NCBI RefSeq assembly: GCF_025151535.1
Contig: NZ_CP102288.1
Span: 1-62,500, forward strand
Length of the DNA stretch: 62,500 bases
Reading direction: 5' to 3'
From: Segatella copri DSM 18205
GTDB taxonomy: Bacteria > Bacteroidota > Bacteroidia > Bacteroidales > Bacteroidaceae
Positions 53,817 to 62,500 of the stretch are shown here, piece by piece; the stretch's first letter is position 1, and the number at the start of each line of letters is the position of its first letter. The position numbers and the translations under genes are program-made. Below the pieces are notes generated by a model, which ran no database searches, had not been told where the DNA came from, and worked only from the letters and a program-made list of their open reading frames with translations.

Positions 53817-53824
53817 TTTTTTCT
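53817..53824 (-). promoter_or_regulatory. -7 box of the fimbrial lipoprotein gene
   Basis: CAAATATA on the plus strand (TATATTTG on the minus strand), 76 bp before the ATG. Confidence 0.55.
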
Positions 53825-53886
53825 CTTTTCGATGCAAGTAAAATCTAATAAATCTTTATATTTTTTGTCATTTTTCTGTTTTTTCG

Positions 53887-53894
53887 TATTTTTG
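53887..53894 (+). promoter_or_regulatory. -7 box of the HAD phosphatase gene
   Basis: TATTTTTG, 71 bp before the ATG. Confidence 0.6.
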
Positions 53895-53964
53895 CATCGG
53901 TTTTTCTGTACTTACAGAGCCGATTTTGCATTATATATATAATTAAGGTATAGAAGATATTGGT

Positions 53965-54756
53965 ATGGATAAGAAGATAAAAGCATTGTTTTTTGATATT
54001 GACGGCACCCTGGTGAGTTTCAAGACCCACAAGATTCCGCAGAGCACGGTAGATGCCTTGGAGCAGGCTAAGAAAAATGGGGTAGAGGTGTATATTTCTA
54101 CCGGTCGTCCGCAACTCATCATCAACAATCTCGGTCAGATAGAACATCTCATCGACGGTTACATCACCACCAATGGAGCCTGCTGTTTTGTAGGCGATAA
54201 GGTGGTGAGCCAGCATGCCATCCTTCCTGAAGATGTAAAGAAGATTATCGAGGCAGCCGACCGTGATGATTATCCGGCAATCGTCGTAGGAGAGCATCAT
54301 CTCGCTATCCATCATTATACTGACGAGGTTTATGAAATCTTTGCCAAGGGATTGGGGGTGGATTGCGAAATCTTCCTGACCGATGTGAATGAACTGGGAG
54401 ATGAGCAGGTTCTGCAGGTTACTCCTTTCTGTTCGGTAGAGCAGGAGACGCTCCTGATGCCTACGCTCCGCAACTGCACATCGGGCAGATGGCATCCTGC
54501 CTTTACGGATATTACGGCAGCCGATGCTGATAAGGGCAAGGGCATGCATGCAATGGCTGATTATCTGGGTTTGAACATAGAAGAAACCATGGCTTTCGGC
54601 GATGGCGGCAATGATATTTCCATCGTCCGGGAGGCAGGCACCGGTGTTGCGATGGGCAATGCGGGAGATAATCTCAAGCAGGTAGCCGATTTCATTACGA
54701 CTCATGTGGATGAAGATGGTGTTAAGAATGCGCTCCTCTATTTTGGCGTGATTTAA
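53965..54756 (+). CDS. HAD-superfamily hydrolase, Cof type
   Basis: The 263-residue cytoplasmic protein has motif I FFDIDGTL (about 10-17, both Asp present), motif II STGRP (about 45-49), the Cof-type C2 cap (about 85-190) and motif IV FGDGGNDISIV (about 212-222). Cof-type HAD enzymes dephosphorylate sugar phosphates or nucleotides such as FMN or PLP precursors. The true substrate cannot be told. It is a single-gene unit. Confidence 0.9.
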   Translation: MDKKIKALFFDIDGTLVSFKTHKIPQSTVDALEQAKKNGVEVYISTGRPQLIINNLGQIEHLIDGYITTNGACCFVGDKVVSQHAILPEDVKKIIEAADRDDYPAIVVGEHHLAIHHYTDEVYEIFAKGLGVDCEIFLTDVNELGDEQVLQVTPFCSVEQETLLMPTLRNCTSGRWHPAFTDITAADADKGKGMHAMADYLGLNIEETMAFGDGGNDISIVREAGTGVAMGNAGDNLKQVADFITTHVDEDGVKNALLYFGVI

Positions 54757-54795
54757 ATTCCCGGCGTTATTGACTTTTTTTTTCATAACACCCTA

Positions 54796-54808
54796 TATAT
54801 AATAAGGT
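54796..54808 (-). repeat. Copy of the 13-mer ACCTTATTATATA
   Basis: Exact copies lie on the plus strand at 7007, 21641 and 24251, and on the minus strand at 41385, 54796 and 61138. Near copies lie at 22014, 22577, 43792, 49516 and 53936. They occur in genes and between genes. In this copy the flanks also form ACACC/GGTGT. Confidence 0.65.
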
Positions 54809-54860
54809 GTAATCCTGATGAAGCCTTTTTGATAGGCGAGTTTCATTTTTATAAAATAAT

Positions 54861-54914
54861 AAAGGCAAACATGTTATTTATTGTAATAAATGGCGTGTTT
54901 GCCTTTCTGTTTTT
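54861..54914 (+). terminator. Long terminator hairpin after the HAD gene
   Basis: AAAGGCAAACA pairs perfectly with TGTTTGCCTTT, with an inner TTTATT/AATAAA stem, then T residues. The gap 54757-55139 otherwise holds only a 13-mer copy and the susC promoter. Confidence 0.85.
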
Positions 54915-55088
54915 AAAACCTCCCTTTTGTACCCAGTTTCTTCTCGTTATTTACTTTTTGTGGGGATAAATATCAAAAGTGCTTACGAAAAGTAATAAAA
55001 TATACGAAAAATATACATAAAGTACCATAAAGTTGGTATTTTGTATCAAATTGTTTACTAAAAATTTGTTTAATTTGCAAAAAGTATG

Positions 55089-55096
55089 TATCTTTG
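55089..55096 (+). promoter_or_regulatory. -7 box of the second susC-susD pair
   Basis: TATCTTTG, 44 bp before the ATG. The 21-bp-spaced half-sites of the fructan promoters are absent, so it is regulated differently. Confidence 0.72.
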
Positions 55097-55139
55097 CATC
55101 CGATATTTGTAAGTTGTTTAATTTTTAAGAGAGAGAATT

Positions 55140-58100
55140 ATGGTAAAAAGATTGACCATGCTCATGGGGGGGCTTATTCTTTCAACAGGAATAGCCCTCG
55201 CTCAAACTACTGTTACAGGTAAGGTTGTTTCTCAGGAAGACGGTGAACCGGTTATTGGCGCATCTATCAAGATTGAAGGTACCAAGACGGGTACTGTAAC
55301 AGATGTTGATGGAAACTTTTCTTTGGTAGCTCCTAGTGGAAATGCCAAGTTGGTAATCTCTTATTTGGGAATGAAATCTCAAAAGGTGGTTGCTAAATCA
55401 AAATGAAAATTGTGTTGGAAGGCGAGGACAATACATTGAATGATGTGGTTGTCACAGCCTTGGGTGTTTCTCGCCAAAAGAAGGCTTTGGGTTATGCTGT
55501 AACCGAGCTGAAAGGCGATGAGATGCTGAAATCACGTGGTGGACTCAGCAACCCTGTCAATGCTCTGCAGGGTAAGGTTGCGGGTTTGACCATCTCTTCT
55601 AGTGCCGGTAGCATGGGCGGATCTTCTAAGGTCTTGCTTCGTGGTGCTAACTCGCTTTCTGGCAGCAACCAGCCGCTGTTCGTTGTTGACGGTGTGCCTA
55701 TCGAGGGTGGCGACAATAACTCTACCGAGACTCAGCGTGGTGGTGGTGGTTACGATTACGGTAACTTGATTCAGGATATCAACCCTGATGATGTAGAGAA
55801 CATCAGCGTGTTGAAGGGTGCTTCTGCTACTGCTCTTTATGGTAGCCGTGCCTCTAATGGTGTTATCATGATTACTACCAAGCGTGCCAAGAAGGCTGCA
55901 GGACTCGGGGTGGAGTTCAGCTCTTCTGTTGGCTTTGAAACTGTAACCAAACTGCCTAAGCTTCAGAGTCAGTATGGTGGCGGTTATGGTTATGCTGGCG
56001 ATTATGCTTATGGCACCGATGGTGATGATATGGGTACTGCCACTATCAATGGCAAGGAATATCTGATTCCAGACTATGGTATGGATGAAAGCTGGGGTCC
56101 TAAATTGGATGGCCGCCAGGTGCTTTCATGGTACGACTTTCTTACATGGAAGAATAACGGTTCTGTAGGCGATCCTACTACATCTGCCTGGAGCCCTGCT
56201 TCTTCAGATTATCGCGACTTCTTCAAAACTGGTGTTTCTTACACCAATAATATCGCTGTGTCTCAGTCTTATGACAACAGTTCGTTCCGTATTTCCTATA
56301 CCAATACTTCTTTGACAGGTTATCTGCCAAACAGCAGCCAGTATAAGAATGCCTTGAATGTTACGGGCAATATCATGTCGCCAGACAAGAAGTTGAATGT
56401 GTTCACCAGTGTCAACTACTTCAACAACCGTACCAAGGGTCGTCAGGATACTGGTTATGGTGACAACAACATCATGGTGAAGTTCACGCAGTGGGGACAG
56501 CGCCAGTTGAACATGAACGAATTGGAGTCTCTCTATAAGAACCCTGATGGAAGCCAGGCTTCATGGAACATTGGTGGTATTGATGATACTGCTATCCAGT
56601 TCCACAATAACCCATACTGGAGCCGCTACATGAACTACGAGAATGATAGCCGTAACCGTGTATATGGTAATGTGGGCTTCAGCTATCAGATTATCCCACA
56701 GCTCAAGTTCCAGTATAAGGCAAACCTTGATTTCTGGGTTGACAAGCAGTATGAGCGCAATGCCGTTTACTCTCAGGAATTGTCTAAGTATAAGGAAATC
56801 TCCCGTCAGCAGTATGAGTTGAACCATGAGTTCCTGCTGATGTATAACCAGGCATTCGGCGATTACAGCATCAGCGCCAATGTGGGTGCCAACATCATGC
56901 GTAATCACTATGAGTATGTGTATGGTGAGACACAGGGTGGTTTGGCTATTCCTGAATACTATAACCTGGCTAACTCCTTGCAGGCAGCCAAGGCTTATAA
57001 CTATAAGCGAGTAAAGGGAATTAACTCTCTGTTTGGTGATATTACTTTGGGTTGGAAGAACATGCTCTACTTGGAGGCTACTCTTCGTGGTGATAAATCT
57101 TCTTCTCTTCCATCAAGCAACAATACATATGTCTATCCATCTGTCACCGGTAGCTGGTTGTTCTCGGAACTCCTGAAGAACAAGGCTCCTTGGCTGACAT
57201 ATGGTAAGGTACGTCTCGGTTTTGCAAAGGTAGGTAACGATACCGATCCATATCAGGTGCTGAGTACTTATACCCAATATACCAACATCGATTCCTCTAC
57301 TCCAGGTTATCGCTTGCCAAATACATTGAACAATGCCGATTTGAAGCCTGAGTCAACCACATCTTACGAGTTGGGTCTCGAGATGGCTTTCTTCGACAAC
57401 CGTCTGGGATTCGATGTAACTTACTATCAGACAAATACCAAGGATGAGATTCTTCCTTTGTCAGTATCTGGTACCACCGGTTACATCTACAAGATGATCA
57501 ATTCTGGTGAAATCGAGAACAAGGGTATTGAGGTTGCCGTTCACGCAACTCCTGTCAAGACCCGGGATTTCGAGTGGAATACATCGTTCACCATCGCATC
57601 TAACAAAAATAAGGTAAAGAGCCTTGCTGATGGTGTGGATTATTATAAGATTGCTTCTGCTCCATTCATGGCTGAGGTAGGTGCCAAGGTAGGTGAGGAA
57701 TATGGTATCATCATGGGTACCAATTTCGTGTACGATGAAAATGGCAACAAATGCGTAAATCCAGAGACTGGTCTCTATATGGCTACTGATGGTAACGAAG
57801 TGATTGGTCATATCTATCCAGATTTCACGGGGGGTTGGGTCAACTCATTCCGCTATAAGGGCTTCGATGCCAGCATCCAGTTCGACTTCTCCAAGGGTGG
57901 TCAGTTCTTCTCTACCACAACTCTTTGGGGTAACTACTGTGGTATGATGGAGGAGACTGCAGCCAATGGCGTTCGTGAGAATGGTATCATCTCAGAAGGT
58001 GTGGTTTATGGTACAAATGAACCTAACACCATGAAGGTAAGTGCTCGTGATTACTACGAGAACTATTATAATGGTCCTGCAGCTCAGAGTGTATTGAAGA

Positions 58101-58339
58101 GCGATTATATCAAACTTCGTGAAATCAATGTAGGCTATACCTTCAAGTTGAACCCTTCTTGGTTTGTCAAGTCATTGCGTCTTTCTGCATACGGTCGTAA
58201 TCTCGGCGTATGGGGACCAGACTGCAAGCACTTCGATCCTGAAATGATTGTCACCAGTTCTGGTAACGTTCAGGGTATTGAGGGCGGTGCCACTCCAATG
58301 GTTGCCAACTATGGCTTTGGTGTGAGTTTGAAGTTCTAA
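55140..58339 (+). pseudogene. susC: SusC-like TonB-dependent transporter split by a frameshift
   Basis: The first frame (55140-55406) encodes the signal peptide and carboxypeptidase-D-like domain (TTVTGKVVSQEDGEPVIGAS, KLVISYLGMKSQKVVAKSK). The second (55403-58339, 978 residues) continues without a break in homology (MKIVLEGEDNTLNDVVVTAL) into plug and barrel domains, ending GFGVSLKF. A single missing base at about 55400 in AAATCAAAATGAAAA shifts the frame, and stop and start overlap as ATGA. Without repair, the barrel part lacks a signal peptide. A real mutation, a slippage-type switch in the A run, or a sequence error are all possible. The rest of the gene is undamaged, which favours a recent event. 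Confidence 0.85.
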
Positions 58340-58347
58340 TTTTTAAG

Positions 58348-59940
58348 ATGGAAAAAGTTATGAAGAAGATTTTAAAATATATATTGATAGGAGCGGCTTG
58401 TTTACCTATGGCATCTTGTGATGATCTGGATTCTCTCAACGAGAATCCAAACGCTCCGGGCAATGTTCCTTCTAACATGCTGATGGAAGGTGCAGAGAAG
58501 TGGACCATGGACAATATCTACGACAACTGGTTCAGCGGTCGCCAGTGTCTAGCTTACTCTCAGCAGTGGACCCAGCGCAACTATACAGAGGAGGACCGTT
58601 ATCAGATTCGTGAGTCTGTAAACAACAACTATTTCAACTACCTCTATATGGGATTGGCTAATTTTGATAAGGTTATCAAGATGAATACCGATGAGGCTAC
58701 CAAGAATGCTGCTTCAGTTTACGGTGCCAACTGCAACCAGATTGCTGCTGCCAAGATCATGAAGGTGTGGTTGATGGATGTCATCACTGATACATGGGGT
58801 AATGTTCCTTACTCAGACATCGCACAGCTGGAAGATAAGGGTGTTCTCTATTGCAAGTATGATGACCAGAAGGATATCTATGCTAGTATGATTTCTGAGT
58901 TGGATGAGGCTGTAGGTATGATTGATGAGAATCGGAGTGCCTTCACTTCAGGTGATGTTATCTTCGGTGGTGATGCTTCTAAGTGGAAGAAGTTTGGTAA
59001 CTCTTTGAAGTGCCGCCTGGCTATCCACATGTCTAAGGTAGATTCCAACTGGAAGCAGTATATCGCTGAGGCAGTAGCCAGTGGTGTGATGGAGAGCAAT
59101 GATGATGCGGCTAAGTTTACTTACGCCTCTTCAGGCTCTGACTATTGTAAGTTCTATGAGGGCTGCTATATTGATGGCCGTAACGACTTCACCATCACCA
59201 ATGTGCTTACCAAGCTGATGTTGGGTAAGAAAGATGATTTGAATGGCAAGAGCCATCCTTGGGAGGGTACTGTTGATCCACGTATCTCTATCTATACCAA
59301 CAAGAATCCTCAGGGCACATACGATGGTATTCCATACGCTTGTCCTACAGGTACTCAGGATAAGTTCCGTGCTACATCTCCTAACTGGTCTACTGGTCAG
59401 CCTTTAGTCTTGACCAAGACTTACGCTGTGCCATTGATGACTTATGCTGAGTTGAAGTTCATCCTATGCGAGTACAATGGCTATGACGCTGAGGATTACA
59501 AGGAAGGTGTGAAGGCATCTATTGAATATTGGTATGATTTGGCCGGTCAGTCTATTTCTGATGCTGATGTGAATGCTTATGTTGATGCGGTATCTACAAA
59601 CGTAGATGCTGAAACATGTGCTATCCAGAAGTACATCGACCTCTTTACTAATGGTACTGAGGCTTGGACAGAAGTTCGTCGTACGGGTTATCCAAACCAG
59701 TTGCTTCGTCCAGGTGAAATCACAGCCGTTTACAATGGCAATAATGTGAAGTTTGAACCATTGAGCGAAGTGAAAGGCATGATTATTTCCCGTGTGAAAT
59801 ATCCTACCAATGAGAGTACATTGAATGGTGCCAACTGGAATGAAGCTGTGAAGAAGTTGACCGACGGAACAAACAACTATTATAGTAAAATGTTCTGGGA
59901 TGTACGAACTTCAGCCTACGATCATCCTGCCAATAAGTAA
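58348..59940 (+). CDS. susD: SusD-like surface lipoprotein of the second pair
   Basis: The 530-residue protein (526 if it starts at the ATG at 58360) has a signal sequence with lipobox (LPMASC) followed by DDLDSLNENPNAP, typical of the SusD-like_2 group (PF12771), which differs from the fructan SusD. Its C-terminal region has WTEVRRTGYPNQLL and ISRVKYPTNE. It begins 9 bp after the susC frame. No hydrolase gene follows, so the substrate is unknown; it might be a peptide or glycan degraded elsewhere. Confidence 0.9.
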   Translation: MEKVMKKILKYILIGAACLPMASCDDLDSLNENPNAPGNVPSNMLMEGAEKWTMDNIYDNWFSGRQCLAYSQQWTQRNYTEEDRYQIRESVNNNYFNYLYMGLANFDKVIKMNTDEATKNAASVYGANCNQIAAAKIMKVWLMDVITDTWGNVPYSDIAQLEDKGVLYCKYDDQKDIYASMISELDEAVGMIDENRSAFTSGDVIFGGDASKWKKFGNSLKCRLAIHMSKVDSNWKQYIAEAVASGVMESNDDAAKFTYASSGSDYCKFYEGCYIDGRNDFTITNVLTKLMLGKKDDLNGKSHPWEGTVDPRISIYTNKNPQGTYDGIPYACPTGTQDKFRATSPNWSTGQPLVLTKTYAVPLMTYAELKFILCEYNGYDAEDYKEGVKASIEYWYDLAGQSISDADVNAYVDAVSTNVDAETCAIQKYIDLFTNGTEAWTEVRRTGYPNQLLRPGEITAVYNGNNVKFEPLSEVKGMIISRVKYPTNESTLNGANWNEAVKKLTDGTNNYYSKMFWDVRTSAYDHPANK

Positions 59941-60029
59941 GGAATATTAGGTAAAATGATAATAAAGATATAAGGCAAAGTGATTTGCCTCGTTGTTGAC
60001 CACGTCAACACTTATATCTCTCTCGTCTT

Positions 60030-60059
60030 GGGGACTGGCGGTGGCCAGTCCCCTTTTTT
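60030..60059 (+). terminator. Terminator of the second susC-susD pair
   Basis: GGGGACTGGC pairs perfectly with GCCAGTCCCC around four bases, followed by six T residues. Confidence 0.92.
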
Positions 60060-60084
60060 AATTTATAAGAAAGATTTCTTGGTT

Positions 60085-60380
60085 AATGAGGGTGTGTCAT
60101 AAATCTGGATAATAGTTGGTGCATAACAGTTGACTACCGCATGCACAACAGGTGTTGTGCATGCGCATATCAGCTGTTATGCAAGCGCACAACAGCTGTT
60201 GTGCGACCGAAGATACTGACTGTCTTAACAACATATCCTATCTCTTCCAACAACTTATCCTGTCTCTTCCAACAACTTATCCTGTCTCTTCCAACAACAT
60301 ATCCTATCTCTTTCCGCAACATAACCCATATTTACCAACGACAAGAAGAGGGTGAATCATAAACTTATGACACATCCTCT
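60085..60380. repeat. Element bounded by GAGGGTGTGTCATAA inverted repeats and filled with 22-bp arrays
   Basis: AATGAGGGTGTGTCATAA (60085) and TTATGACACATCCTCTTT (60365) are inverted ends about 280 bp apart. Between them are two tandem arrays: units at 60121, 60143, 60165 and 60187 (GCACAACAGCTGTTGTGC at 60187 is a perfect 18-bp palindrome), and units at 60227, 60249, 60271, 60293, 60315 and 60337 built on TTCCAACAACTTATCC. All steps are exactly 22 bp. Its right end also forms a terminator-like hairpin for the next gene. Confidence 0.75.
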
Positions 60381-61046
60381 TTATTTGTAGATGAAGTAGC
60401 TGCCTCCATCACTCTGGCAATATTTCTTCAGAAGCTGGATAATGTATTCGGCATTCTCGAGAACGTGCTGTTCGTCTCCGTCATATCCGTTGATGAGAAC
60501 CACTAGATGGGTGGTGTCAATACTCATTTTGGTTCGCTCGTTGTCGCTGGTCGGGGTTCCTACACCACCTGTATTGTCTCTGTAAACAGGCAGACCTTCT
60601 ATATTAATCATGCCTCTGCCGATACCCTCGTATGGTTCGCCGGCTTTGCCTACGCCCAGGGTCAGGGTGTCGCCTTCAAACTTGTCTGCATCAAATCCGC
60701 CGATGCTGTAGCCGTATGCAATGCTCGCCAGGTTCACCAAATCCACCAGCGTATCTCTCTGGTAGAGTTCCTTGCCCTGCAGCATTCTTCGGATGAGGGC
60801 TTCTGATGCAGGACGGTAGCGAGATGGATCCTTGCCGCAGGCACGGTACACCTTTCGGGTGGCGGCAATTCCACTCATCTCTTTCAGCGATTCCGTGGTC
60901 AGCGTATGTCTGTATTTCTCACCGAGGGCATTGATTTCATCCCAAAGTTCCTGACAATAAGGGGTGTTTACCACATTGGCTTCCACGCATGCTCCCACAA
61001 AGGTGGGACATACCGATTCGATTTCTTCTGATACAATAATTTTCAT
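60381..61046 (-). CDS. B3/B4 tRNA-binding domain protein
   Basis: The ATG at 61046 (MKIIVSEEIESVCPTF) gives 221 residues; the longer frame to 61091 would cover the -7 box. The protein consists of the B3/B4 domain (PF03483) found in the phenylalanyl-tRNA synthetase beta chain, with RKVYRACGKDPSRYRPASEAL and the block SIGGFDADKFEGDTL. Free-standing relatives are thought to edit or deacylate mischarged tRNA, though this is not proven for this group. It has its own promoter. Confidence 0.85.
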   Translation of the reverse strand: MKIIVSEEIESVCPTFVGACVEANVVNTPYCQELWDEINALGEKYRHTLTTESLKEMSGIAATRKVYRACGKDPSRYRPASEALIRRMLQGKELYQRDTLVDLVNLASIAYGYSIGGFDADKFEGDTLTLGVGKAGEPYEGIGRGMINIEGLPVYRDNTGGVGTPTSDNERTKMSIDTTHLVVLINGYDGDEQHVLENAEYIIQLLKKYCQSDGGSYFIYK

Positions 61047-61088
61047 GATGAATTTCTGTTTTCTGTTAAACCTAACTGATTGATAGGG

Positions 61089-61096
61089 CAAAAGTA
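61089..61096 (-). promoter_or_regulatory. -7 box of the B3/B4 gene
   Basis: CAAAAGTA on the plus strand (TACTTTTG on the minus strand), 43 bp before the ATG. Confidence 0.7.
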
Positions 61097-61241
61097 CGAA
61101 GAAATATTGGAATAGCCAAAAGTTCTGTCTATTTATATATATAATAAGGTGTAAAAATAGCTTAAATGTTTATAACTGTTAAATATTTGGCTAAAATGAA
61201 ACTTTTTTGCGAAAAGATTTGGTGGAATGAAAAATAGTTAG

Positions 61242-61249
61242 TACTTTTG
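61242..61249 (+). promoter_or_regulatory. -7 box of the rRNA operon
   Basis: TACTTTTG, with a TTTGG (61218-61222) at about the -33 position. This is about 340 bp before 16S. Confidence 0.75.
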
Positions 61250-61587
61250 CATTCGCTTTTGAGAAATCAAGCATTACTCAAAGCAATAAAGAAAGAGTTC
61301 TTTGAAAGATTTTACATAAACAGACAAGTAGTACAAGAAGTGGTTAACTTCTTAGAAATAAGAAAGTTGACTGGGTAAAAGAAACGAACCGTCAAGCAAT
61401 TGACAAGTCAGGTTTACTAAGCTTCAATAAACGAAAAGGATATTCGTCCTAAGTACAGACAACAAACACTTCGCTAGACTTTCGGGTATAGCAAAGTAAA
61501 AATGATATTTTACAATTTTTGGAGCAGCGAGAGAAATGAAAGCTTGCTTTTATTTCCGGGTCGTGACAAAAATGTAGAGGATACTTT
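61250..61587 (+). other. rRNA operon leader
   Basis: This transcribed spacer has no reading frame. It holds a boxA-like antitermination sequence (GTTCTTTGAAA, 61297-61307) and a hairpin at 61533-61557 whose tip, GAAAGCTTGCTTTT, is repeated exactly in helix 6 of the 16S gene (61667-61680). Confidence 0.65.

Positions 61588-62500
<913 letters not shown>

Noticed and set aside
60141..60362. Two overlapping small frames with repeated LFQQLILSLP-like peptides
   Set aside because: They are translations of the 22-bp array in different frames, with no start signals or family; the repeats explain them.

Overview
The window comes from a gut Bacteroidota, most likely Prevotellaceae and probably Segatella (Prevotella) copri. 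This rests on the partial 16S rRNA gene at the right end, promoters of the TAnnTTTG (-7) type with no Shine-Dalgarno sequences, SusC/SusD pairs, hybrid two-component-type regulators, a combined ExbB-ExbD-ExbD-TonB operon and a FimB/Mfa2-type fimbrial lipoprotein. The species name is inferred from reading the 16S segment, not from a search.

Layout: 1-2.5 kb holds two tandem AAA-ATPase/PD-(D/E)XK genes of unknown function; the first is cut by the window edge and the second has a broken start. 2.7-12 kb is an enzyme-only arabinoxylan cluster: GH43-CBM6, GH43-CBM6-GH43, GH95 and GH43, each with its own promoter. 12-23.6 kb is a housekeeping block on the minus strand: PorT-like barrel, the exbB-exbD-exbD-tonB-pstS-like-TPR operon, aspartate aminotransferase, lptF/G-ribBA. 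A small ferredoxin gene lies on the plus strand within it. A tRNA-Met and a cluster of DnaA-box-like sites at 23.8-24.1 kb mark a change of gene direction.

24.2-42.3 kb is a fructan utilisation region: a complete hybrid two-component system (24235-27042), dinB, a relic fused from a TonB receptor and a GH32 enzyme, an ATPase/nuclease-like gene coupled to a second regulator (31712-33205), then susC, susD, GH32, an MFS sugar permease and fructokinase. The two regulators have matching periplasmic sugar-binding domains. The second joins its sensor to an AraC DNA-binding domain through one membrane helix and has no kinase or receiver. Three promoters (susC, the permease, and one with no gene behind it at 27182) share two 7-bp half-sites 21 bp apart, the nearer one exactly 36 bp before the -7 box. 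This is a likely operator for one or both regulators.

42.6-62.5 kb is mixed: ilvE, a degenerate GH115-like protein, mrp, an efflux operon with two ABC-2 permeases but no ATPase, a fimbrial lipoprotein, a HAD phosphatase, a frameshifted susC with its susD, a B3/B4-domain protein and the start of an rRNA operon.

Several intergenic regions carry unusual repeats: three unrelated degenerate arrays with a 22- or 23-bp period, a 153-bp inverted-repeat element built from GTTAACAG units, and a 13-mer (ACCTTATTATATA) present six times exactly. No insertion sequence, prophage or CRISPR array was seen.
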